Source of the DNA: Desulfosporosinus lacus DSM 15449 | GTDB lineage: Bacteria > Bacillota > Desulfitobacteriia > Desulfitobacteriales > Desulfitobacteriaceae | Direction: 5' to 3' | Length of the DNA: 64,000 nucleotides | Assembly: GCF_900129935.1 (NCBI RefSeq) | Contig: NZ_FQXJ01000023.1 | Span: 1-64,000, forward strand | Shown: positions 1-7,224 of the stretch, piece after piece | How the letters are laid out: each line of letters starts with the position of its first letter | Position numbering within the stretch: the stretch's first letter is position 1 | Translations under genes and position numbers: made by a program | Notes under the pieces: model-generated | The model's input: only the letters and a program-made list of their open reading frames with translations | What the model was told of the DNA's origin: nothing | Database searches by the model: none

Positions 1-341
1 GTCTCCAAGCTGAACTTCTGATCCAAATCCGTTTCGCCAGGTTTAATTCCGGTCAGTTCTTCCACCGCATCGAGAACCTCTTGCGCACCCCGAATATGAC
101 AGGCGGTGCCCGTACAAATTTGAATTTCATGACGTCCTTTGGGAGTCAAACTGAAGGTTTTATAATAGGAAGCGATTCGCAGAACCCGACTAAAGGGTAC
201 CCCCAATGTTACACTGATCTTCGCTAATACTTCTCTGGGAAGCCAATGTTCCTCTTCCTGAATCTCCATCATGGCTCGAATCAGAGAACCGGCTTGGCCC
301 TGATATTGATCTAAAATCTTATCAATTGCATCGTTATCCAT
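1..341 (-). CDS. NuoE-like [2Fe-2S] subunit, BamG-like (partial, 3' end beyond window)
   Basis: The frame opens at an ATG at 341 and runs off the window edge after about 113 residues. It reads as the 24-kDa thioredoxin-like [2Fe-2S] subunit family (NuoE/HydC): an N-terminal helical part with the family-typical EEHWLP and SRVLRIASYY stretches, then CTGTAC, which supplies the first two cluster cysteines (C76, C81). The other two ligands would lie beyond the edge. A GGAGG lies about 20 bases upstream of the start. It is the last visible gene of the bam-like operon, where BamG is expected to sit beside a NuoF-like flavoprotein (BamH) and link the complex to NAD(H) or ferredoxin. The family call is firm; the BamG role rests on gene order. 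Confidence 0.85.
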   Translation of the reverse strand, partial: MDNDAIDKILDQYQGQAGSLIRAMMEIQEEEHWLPREVLAKISVTLGVPFSRVLRIASYYKTFSLTPKGRHEIQICTGTACHIRGAQEVLDAVEELTGIKPGETDLDQKFSLE

Positions 342-392
342 AACTTCTTTGTCCTGACCTCCTTCCCCTAATCCACGGTCTGCTCTTTCACC

Positions 393-1160
393 TTAGGCCA
401 GGGCAAAGCACTTCCGGCCTTCCTCATACCTAACTAATCCTTGCCTTGACGAACTATTCAGGTGTCTTGATACTTCAGATGGGGTCAGGTCTAAAACCTT
501 AGCGATCTCTCCGGTTGTCTGGGGTCCTTCTCGCAAGAGGGAAATAATTTGGCTGATTGCCAATTTCTCTCCTACTGTTTCATCAAATAACCTGTTGAAC
601 TCTTCACTGATGAAAAATCTATGATACTCTTCATCCGATTTAAATCTTACTCTTAGTCGCTCCATTTCCACCAGCTTAATATAGGGGACTAGGTTTGTAA
701 CTGCTTCGAGTTTGGACTTTAAGGTTTTTTCGTCGATCCCTTCGCTTTTGCCAAGAGGTCCTAAATTCTCGATCTTCGTGCTAAATTCATTCATAATATT
801 GGCGAATCGGATTCCTTCACCTGCAGATACCCATTCAAGCCTTAATCTTTCGGGGTTCACCCCTATGTGCTCCAATATCTTTTTACCATGCAACACCATT
901 CTTATGGCATCGTAATTTCCTTCAGTATTGTAATGGCAGTCGTTAAGATGACAACCGCCGATAAACACCCCGTCTTGTCCATTTGAAAAAGCTCGAAGTA
1001 TATGTTCCAGCTCAACTCTGCCGGAGCACATCACCCTTATAAGCCTTATATAAGTGGGGTATTGAAAACGAGATACTCCCGCAAGATCCGCCCCTCCGTA
1101 GGTGCACCAATTGCAAATCATGCCTAAGATCCTTGGTTTAAACGCAAGTTCTGCACTCAT
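393..1160 (-). CDS. MvhD-like [2Fe-2S] protein with C-terminal winged helix, BamF-like
   Basis: This 255-residue protein begins with the methyl-viologen-reducing hydrogenase delta subunit (MvhD) domain. Conserved cysteines are visible at C16/C19 (CNWC), C45 (MCSGR) and C70/C75 (GGCHLNDC), which in MvhD bind a [2Fe-2S] cluster and pass electrons to HdrA. From about residue 195 to the end it looks like an ArsR/MarR-type winged helix (TTGEIAKVLDLTPSEVSRHL), an extension found in several MvhD proteins. It follows the HdrA-like gene and precedes the NuoE-like gene, the order bamE-bamF-bamG. A direct role in electron bifurcation or confurcation is inferred from the family. All cluster positions are Cys; no selenocysteine is needed to read this frame. 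Confidence 0.85.
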   Translation of the reverse strand: MSAELAFKPRILGMICNWCTYGGADLAGVSRFQYPTYIRLIRVMCSGRVELEHILRAFSNGQDGVFIGGCHLNDCHYNTEGNYDAIRMVLHGKKILEHIGVNPERLRLEWVSAGEGIRFANIMNEFSTKIENLGPLGKSEGIDEKTLKSKLEAVTNLVPYIKLVEMERLRVRFKSDEEYHRFFISEEFNRLFDETVGEKLAISQIISLLREGPQTTGEIAKVLDLTPSEVSRHLNSSSRQGLVRYEEGRKCFALA

Positions 1161-1205
1161 TCTATCTCACCTCTTTAGTTAGTAATTCAGGCTTTGTTCA
1201 TCCAA

Positions 1206-1422
1206 TCGTGAGACTCCCACTTCTACAAGTGGCATTGATACTTCGCACTCTGCTTCGGTGACAAAAGCCTTCAGTGGAGGGTTCCGCCGAGCCGCCCTTT
1301 CCTGACAGGAATACTTCGCGGCCAAGGAGGTAGGCCCCATCTTAGGAGCGGAAGTATTCGTCAGAGGATGTGCGCCTTCGGCGTAAATCTCTATGTTCAA
1401 CTTTAGTTGAACGAGTTCACTA
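1206..1422 (-). repeat. Hairpin-rich repeat, copy A (long form)
   Basis: On the minus strand this starts with TAGTGAACTCGTTCAAC, immediately forms a stem (GTTCAAC-TTTA-GTTGAAC at 1395-1412) and ends with a stem built on CCACTT...AAGTGG followed by GAGTCTC (about 1211-1232). The same two ends occur in copies B (32881) and C (52234), but this copy has about 110 extra internal bases. Its left end supplies the last five codons and the stop of the bamE-like gene. A 73-residue open frame crosses it but has no ribosome site or recognisable protein. The end structures resemble the subterminal hairpins of IS200/IS605 elements, so a non-autonomous derivative is likely but not proven. Confidence 0.6.
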
Positions 1423-4400
1423 GCGGACTTTCAACAAGTCTGGGAATCGCCGCGTCAATCTGACTCATGAGCTCATCATTGGTATAGTGCTTCAGTGAAA
1501 TAGCCCTTGTTGGACACTTTGCGTTACAGAGACCATCTCCCTTACAGAGAACAGGATTAACCACAGCCTTTCTGCCTTGGGGGGTATCATGAAACTCTAT
1601 GGCACCATAGGTGCAGGCTGCAATACATGCTCCACACGAAATACAGTGACTCTCATTCACCTCGCAAACAGAGCCGGAGGCTACCACAGTATCATGGGAG
1701 AGAAGAGTCAAGACCCTGCCTGCAGCACCATAAGCCTGGCTGATGGTTTCCGATATATGCTTGGGATAGTGAGCTATCCCACACAGGTAAATGCCGTCTG
1801 TGCTAAAGTCAACCGGTCTTAGTTTGACGTGGGCTTCCTGGAAGAAGCCATCTAAACTCGTATTCACCTTGAATAACTTGGTTGCTTCCTGACTTCCCGC
1901 TGACGGAATAACGGCAGCAGCTAAAGCCAGGGCATCAGCATCCATTTCCAGTTTCTTCCCTAAAACGAGATCCGTCACCCTAACCCTTAAGACACTCCGG
2001 CCATCCTCATTGACTGTTGCTTCCACCTGAGGTTTATCCTGCGGCTCATAGCGGATGAACCTTACATCCTTACTGGCCGCTTCCCGGTAATAATCCTCTT
2101 TGAAGCCATACGTTCTGATATCCCTGAACAGAATGTAGATATCCATCTGGGGGTTTAGCTCTTTTAGTTTCAGGGCGTTTTTGATAGACTCGCTGCAACA
2201 TATCCTACTACAGTAGTTTCGGTCTTCATTTCTGCAGCCTACACATTGAATCATCACCAAACTCTGGGAGTTCAGCAGCCTTTCATCCCCTTGGGCGATT
2301 TTACCCTCCAACTCCAGGTGGGTCATTACTCTTTCATCTTCACCATAAAGGTATTCAGCGGGTTGGTATATTTCAGCACCTGTAGCGAGAATGGTTGCTC
2401 CATGGCTTATCTCGGCGAGCCTTCCTTTCGATTTCACCTTTGTTACGAAGTTCCCCACAAAACCGCCCGTCTCTGCGATGGCAGCCTCGGTATAGACATG
2501 GATTAAGGGGTGCTGGTAAACCTTACGGATGACATCACTCAAATACTGTTGAACATTCAGCCCTTCCAAAGTGTAATGGATTCTGCGTGCCATTCCACCT
2601 AAATCTGTATCCTTTTCCACCAAGTAAACCTCATGGCCCTGGTTGGCCACACTCAGAGCACTGGTCAGTCCTGCTAAGCCGCCGCCGAGCACTAAGACAG
2701 CCTTGTTGACGGGCAGATCAAATTCCTGCAAGGGCTCCAAACGACAAGCTCGGGCTACCGACATCCTGACAATATCTTGTGCCTTCTGAGTGGCCTTCTC
2801 CTTTTCTTTCGAGTGGACCCAGGAGCAATGTTCCCTAATATTAGCCATGTCGTAATAATACTGATTAATTCCCGCTTCCCGAAGAGTGTCCCGAAAGAGC
2901 GGCTCATGTGTCCTGGGGGTACAGGCGGCAACAACTACACGATTGAGCCCTTTTTCCCGAATCGATTTTGACAGTTTTGCCGCAGCCTCAGTTGAACATA
3001 TAAAGAGGCTGTCTTCAGCGTGGACAACATTCGGTAACGTCAGCGCATATTCAACGGTGGAAGGAACATCGACGATTCTTCCGATATTCGCTCCACAATG
3101 ACAAACGTAGACACCCACTCTAGGCTCCTCTTTTGAAGTATCTCTTTCCGGCGGATAGACCCTGGCTTTGGCTAGACCCCCTCGCCGATAGTCAAGGAGT
3201 TCACCACATTGGGAACCAGCCCCACTGGCAGTCACTACCGACTCGGGGATATCTACGGGACCTTGGAAGGCTCCACTTATAAAAATTCCCGGGCGAGAGG
3301 TCTCCATAGGATTAACAGGATTGGTTTTACAGAATCCGTGAGAATTGAGCTCGATGCCGAACTTATTTGCCAAGCCCATCACATCAGCCGGAGGATTCAA
3401 TCCCACGGATAATACCACCATATCGAATTCTTCCTCTTTGACTCCCTCCTCAAGAGTAGAATACCTAATCGTAACATTCTTGCTTTCCGGAATCTCTTTT
3501 CCTATGGATACGTAGCTTCTGACAAATCGAATCCCGGGAAGTTTCTCTGTTCTTTGGTAGAATCGTTCAAAATCCTTGCCATAGGAACGTATATCGTTAT
3601 GGAATATGGTACACTCGGCCTCATCGTCATGGTCCTTTGTCAAAATCACCTGTTTCTGCGTATACGTGCAACATACGCCTGAACAATAGCTGTTACCGCC
3701 CGGGATGACCGTTCTGGAACCAACGCAGTGAATCCAAGCAATTTTATGGGGATGCTTCTTGTCGGAAGCGCGCAGGATCTCCCCTTCGTATGGCCCAGTG
3801 GCACATAACAGCCGTTCATAATCAAGACTAGTTACCACATTCTCAAACTTTCCATAGCCATAGTCATTCTTGAGCTTAGGATCAAAGGGCTCAAAGCCCG
3901 GAGACAGAACGATCGCCCCTACTTTTACTTCGACCTTCTCCGCCGTTTGATTAAAATCTATGGCGTGAGACTTACAGACTGATTGGCAAATTGTACATTT
4001 CTTTTCTTTAAGGAAAAGGCAACTTTCATCGATATAAGACACAAGGGGAGTTGCTTGAGCGAAATATATATGGATAGCTTTGTTCTTTGAAATCTCTTGA
4101 TTAAATCGATCAGGGGACTTGACAGGGCAGTATTCTACACAAATAGTACAACCCGTGCATTTACTCTCTATAACATATCTGGGCTTCTTAATCAGGGTTA
4201 CCTTGAAATCTCCCGCTTCCCCCTCTACACTGTCAACTTCAGTATAGGTCATGATCTCTATATTGGGATGCCTGTTACACTCAGAAAACTTAGGAGATTC
4301 AATGCACATGGAGCAGTCATTCGTGGGAAAGGTCTTGTCAAGCTGGGACATCTTTCCACCAATGGTCGGTGATTTCTCAACTAGGTAGACCTTAAAACCT

Positions 4401-4528
4401 GCCGTGGCAAGATCAAGAGCAGCTTGAATACCGCTGATCCCTCCACCGACCACCATTACATCTCCAAAATTACTGCCTGCTAGATTTTTAACAAGCTGTC
4501 CTTTAGATCCTTCCAGTTCTTCTTCCAC
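1403..4528 (-). CDS. Double-module HdrA-like flavin/Fe-S protein, BamE-like
   Basis: This 1041-residue protein has two consecutive HdrA modules. The first has an FAD-binding GGGISG (28-33), an HdrA cysteine patch (C72, C75, C84) and a ferredoxin insert with C124/C127/C130/C134 and C170/C178/C181/C185. The second begins after a CHCGANIG motif (about 476), has a second GGGLAG (615-620), and ends with two CxxCxxCxxxC-type clusters. A single HdrA is usually about 650 residues, so this is an enlarged form. In class II benzoyl-CoA reductase clusters an HdrA-like BamE is the proposed flavin-based bifurcation core feeding low-potential electrons to BamBC. It lies 123 bases after fdhD. The last residues (VNSFN) are encoded by the end of repeat copy A, so the native C-terminus may have been replaced. 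Confidence 0.85.
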   Translation of the reverse strand: MEEELEGSKGQLVKNLAGSNFGDVMVVGGGISGIQAALDLATAGFKVYLVEKSPTIGGKMSQLDKTFPTNDCSMCIESPKFSECNRHPNIEIMTYTEVDSVEGEAGDFKVTLIKKPRYVIESKCTGCTICVEYCPVKSPDRFNQEISKNKAIHIYFAQATPLVSYIDESCLFLKEKKCTICQSVCKSHAIDFNQTAEKVEVKVGAIVLSPGFEPFDPKLKNDYGYGKFENVVTSLDYERLLCATGPYEGEILRASDKKHPHKIAWIHCVGSRTVIPGGNSYCSGVCCTYTQKQVILTKDHDDEAECTIFHNDIRSYGKDFERFYQRTEKLPGIRFVRSYVSIGKEIPESKNVTIRYSTLEEGVKEEEFDMVVLSVGLNPPADVMGLANKFGIELNSHGFCKTNPVNPMETSRPGIFISGAFQGPVDIPESVVTASGAGSQCGELLDYRRGGLAKARVYPPERDTSKEEPRVGVYVCHCGANIGRIVDVPSTVEYALTLPNVVHAEDSLFICSTEAAAKLSKSIREKGLNRVVVAACTPRTHEPLFRDTLREAGINQYYYDMANIREHCSWVHSKEKEKATQKAQDIVRMSVARACRLEPLQEFDLPVNKAVLVLGGGLAGLTSALSVANQGHEVYLVEKDTDLGGMARRIHYTLEGLNVQQYLSDVIRKVYQHPLIHVYTEAAIAETGGFVGNFVTKVKSKGRLAEISHGATILATGAEIYQPAEYLYGEDERVMTHLELEGKIAQGDERLLNSQSLVMIQCVGCRNEDRNYCSRICCSESIKNALKLKELNPQMDIYILFRDIRTYGFKEDYYREAASKDVRFIRYEPQDKPQVEATVNEDGRSVLRVRVTDLVLGKKLEMDADALALAAAVIPSAGSQEATKLFKVNTSLDGFFQEAHVKLRPVDFSTDGIYLCGIAHYPKHISETISQAYGAAGRVLTLLSHDTVVASGSVCEVNESHCISCGACIAACTYGAIEFHDTPQGRKAVVNPVLCKGDGLCNAKCPTRAISLKHYTNDELMSQIDAAIPRLVESPLVNSFN

Positions 4529-4651
4529 ATTCTCTCACCTCATCCGTTTTCAGTAATTGGGACATTCCGCCAACTCTAAAGCCTTGCTCCAAAAAAAGGT
4601 GCGTCCTCTTCCTTGCCCCTGTCCGTGTTCGGCCGGATAAGCTAGCCAAGC

Positions 4652-5443
4652 TTAATTTGATAAGCAGCTAAGTCGCTCAGGGTGGGAATACACCACCAGG
4701 CGGCTTCCACGCGCATGCCCAACCAGAGCAATACCTAGATCGCTGGCCAGCAAAATGGCGCTCTTTGTCGGCGCGTGTCGCGAAACAACAATTGGGGCCT
4801 GCATCTTTGCCGCCTTGAGCAGCATTTCCGAAGAAATGCGACCAGTGCTCAGCATTAACCGATCTCTGGGTGATATGCCCCTCAACAGACATTCGCCCTG
4901 AATCTTGTTCAAGGTGTTATGCCGTCCGATATCCTCAGCCACTACCAGCAAGTTCTTGGTATCAGACAGAGCTGAGGTGTGCACGCCGCCACTAAGCGGA
5001 TACAGCTCCATCTGCTCTTCCAGCTGCTTCATCAGTGACAGCACCTCCATTGGTGTGGCTATAAGATCCGAATCAACCTTCTGCCCCTGAGTTTTGAAAA
5101 CTGAACTGCCGCTGCATCCAAGTTTCCGCAACGTTGGCAATTCATAATCGGGGTTACTAAGCCACACATCGGCCAGCGATTCCTCAAGACTCACCCGCAT
5201 ACTCGCCACATCGCCGAGGCCTGAGATAATTCCCTCTGCGTAAAGGTATCCGATGACGAGATAATTCAGCTTGACTGCAGTGCACAGGATAGTGACCAAG
5301 GCCTTCTCATTTACATAGATTGTCAGCTCCATCTCTCTAGGCACGTAAACTTTGGTCCTGACCCATCCCTCGTCCGAAAAGCGATCACATACTATGTCCG
5401 CTGCCACACCTTGGATGTCTAATATGCCAATCTCTTCTTGCAT
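4652..5443 (-). CDS. fdhD: FdhD-type sulfurtransferase
   Basis: This 263-residue protein carries the FdhD signatures: the loop cysteine in RKLGCSGSSVF (C110), GGVHTSAL (about 152), EDIGRHNTLNKI (about 170) and STGRISSEM (about 198). FdhD takes sulfur from a cysteine desulfurase and places it on the molybdenum or tungsten of bis-pyranopterin enzymes, classically formate dehydrogenase. The loop has one cysteine rather than the CxxC of E. coli FdhD, as in a number of other family members. It sits inside the bam-like operon, between bamD and bamE, starting behind a GGAG site. No formate dehydrogenase is visible in the window. Either one lies beyond the left edge or this copy serves the tungsten enzyme encoded at 7225-9315; the second is a hypothesis. 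Confidence 0.9.
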   Translation of the reverse strand: MQEEIGILDIQGVAADIVCDRFSDEGWVRTKVYVPREMELTIYVNEKALVTILCTAVKLNYLVIGYLYAEGIISGLGDVASMRVSLEESLADVWLSNPDYELPTLRKLGCSGSSVFKTQGQKVDSDLIATPMEVLSLMKQLEEQMELYPLSGGVHTSALSDTKNLLVVAEDIGRHNTLNKIQGECLLRGISPRDRLMLSTGRISSEMLLKAAKMQAPIVVSRHAPTKSAILLASDLGIALVGHARGSRLVVYSHPERLSCLSN

Positions 5444-5503
5444 GTTTCGCTCCTTCGTCTCCTCTTGGGGGCATTCCTACGCAGGAAGTGTGTCCCCCTT
5501 CCT

Positions 5504-6655
5504 TTATAGTACTTCTTGGAGAATCTCCGTGATGTCCTTTACCTGTATAACGTCATCATAATTCAGGACTAACCTGCAATCCTCGAAATTGGTGATGCAA
5601 TAGGGACAGGAAGTAACCAGCACCTCAGCCCCAACTCCAACAGCCTGATCTAATCTAAGGTTGGCGAATCTGTCAGACTTTTGAGTTTCCATCCAAATCC
5701 GGCCCCCTCCCATACCGCAGCACATACTATCTTCCCGAGACTCATCCATTTCCTCCAATACCAAACCAGGTATCTTCTTTAACACTTCTCGCGGTTCATC
5801 ATATATCCCATTATGTCGGCCCAGGTAACATGGGTCATGATATGTCACTTTTTTCTCATACTCCTTGTTAATCTGAAGCAGGCCCTCATTAATAAGCTCG
5901 AATAAATATTGGGAGATATGAACAATCTCAAAGTTCACATTGAACTCTGGATACTCATTCTTGAAGGTGTGGTAGCAATGAGGGGATGAAACAAGGATTT
6001 TCTTCACCCCATTATCGATCCAAGTTTTGATGTTTTCTCGCGCTAAGCGTTTGAACGCTTCCTCATTGCCCGTCTTACGAATGCTTTCTCCACAGCAATT
6101 CTCCTGGGTACCCAGTATTCCAAAATCTACCCCCGCCTTATTGAGGATATTCACTGTGGCTCGAGCTACCTTCTTTAATCTGGAGTCATAGCTGAGGTAG
6201 CAGCCGGGGAAATATAAGATTTCCATCCCTTCAGTGAATGGTTTGACTGAAAGACCCTCTGCCCAGTCTGCCCTCTTGGCTCGCGCTTCACCGAAGGGGT
6301 TTCCTTCTGAAAAAAGCCCTGCGCTGGCAGCACGGACAGGCTTGACAGCCTCAGGAAAAACGCCATATCCTGTGGCGAACCTGCGCAGAGCTATCATGTC
6401 GACTATCTGCATTACGTCCCTGGGACATCTCTGCTGACACTTTCCGCAGGTTGTACAACGCCAGATCTCTTCATTTTCTATCTCAGTCAAACCGAAGGTT
6501 GCCTCTCGGATCAGCTTGCGCATACTGAAGGTTCTAACCCTGTTCCAGGGACAAACAGTATCGCATTTTCCGCATTGATAGCAGTATTTGACGGCATCTG
6601 CACCGCTCTCTTTAATTTCATCGATTGCCTCTTTGAAAGGAGCTACTGTCTCCAC
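5504..6655 (-). CDS. bamD: HdrD/GlpC-like Fe-S oxidoreductase, BamD-like
   Basis: The 383-residue protein has two N-terminal [4Fe-4S] motifs (CYQCGKCDTVCPW and CTTCGKCQQRCPR) and two C-terminal cysteine-rich CCG domains (FPGCYLS...NCCGES...PHCY and DPCYLG...MCCGMGGG...SCPYC). This is the heterodisulfide reductase HdrD or fused HdrCB arrangement. In bam clusters, BamD joins the active-site BamBC unit to the flavin-containing BamE/F part. It follows bamC by 32 bases in the same direction and is spaced 60 bases before fdhD. Read alone it could be any HdrD-like subunit; the specific call depends on its neighbours, which match the bamB-C-D order. Confidence 0.85.
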   Translation of the reverse strand: METVAPFKEAIDEIKESGADAVKYCYQCGKCDTVCPWNRVRTFSMRKLIREATFGLTEIENEEIWRCTTCGKCQQRCPRDVMQIVDMIALRRFATGYGVFPEAVKPVRAASAGLFSEGNPFGEARAKRADWAEGLSVKPFTEGMEILYFPGCYLSYDSRLKKVARATVNILNKAGVDFGILGTQENCCGESIRKTGNEEAFKRLARENIKTWIDNGVKKILVSSPHCYHTFKNEYPEFNVNFEIVHISQYLFELINEGLLQINKEYEKKVTYHDPCYLGRHNGIYDEPREVLKKIPGLVLEEMDESREDSMCCGMGGGRIWMETQKSDRFANLRLDQAVGVGAEVLVTSCPYCITNFEDCRLVLNYDDVIQVKDITEILQEVL

Positions 6656-6687
6656 TATTTCTAATCCCCTCCTTTCTCCTTAATGTT

Positions 6688-7218
6688 TTAACTCTTCTGG
6701 GACATTCGAGCGATGGTATCCACCAGCTTTTCTAAGCCATGTTTGTCCACTAATAATTGCAATCCAAGCTCCATCTCGCCCAGCTTCACTTCTTCTTCGA
6801 CTTCCTCTTCCCTTTCTTCGAGAGTCAGAACCTTATTTAAGCACCATTCAACACAGAGCGGCTGTTCTTCACCTTCACACATATCGCATCTTAACGGGAG
6901 GCCGGAATCGGGCTCTATGAATCTGCCTCTGGCTGAGCAGGAAGCCTTGCAGAAGGAGCACTCATCGTATTCCTTTCCGTCAATCACATACTTTTCCCTG
7001 CCCATGCATTGGGCTGGCGTATTCTCACCCGCGAATACCGGAAGAAATATATTTTCCAGTCGGTGAGTAATCACATGAATACGAGCCCTTGCCGGATTAT
7101 TGCTGCTGAATCTCGGTGTAGCGTGACCGGCGGAGCAAACTACCTCACAGGTCCGACATCCATTGCACAAATCGGCATTAATCTTGATCGTTCTGATTTT
7201 CTTCTTAATCTTGGCCAT
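6688..7218 (-). CDS. bamC: Polyferredoxin, BamC-like electron-transfer subunit
   Basis: A 176-residue ferredoxin of the DmsB/HycB type with clusters at C18/C21/C24/C28, a second group at CSFCKASC, and a third group at CDMCEG...CVEWC. BamC is the Fe-S partner of BamB and delivers electrons to the tungsten site. The segment after the first cluster (HATPRFSSNNPARARIHV) closely follows the pattern I recall for BamC proteins. The start ATG is six bases after the bamB stop, with its ribosome site inside the bamB 3' end, so the two are likely translationally coupled. The long acidic helix near residues 130-150 is mostly Glu. Confidence 0.88.
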   Translation of the reverse strand: MAKIKKKIRTIKINADLCNGCRTCEVVCSAGHATPRFSSNNPARARIHVITHRLENIFLPVFAGENTPAQCMGREKYVIDGKEYDECSFCKASCSARGRFIEPDSGLPLRCDMCEGEEQPLCVEWCLNKVLTLEEREEEVEEEVKLGEMELGLQLLVDKHGLEKLVDTIARMSQKS

Positions 7219-7224
7219 CTTTTA

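Noticed and set aside
1179-1400. 73-residue open frame on the minus strand between the bamE- and bamF-like genes
   Set aside because: It lies within repeat copy A, has no ribosome site and no protein-like composition; the repeat explains the sequence better.
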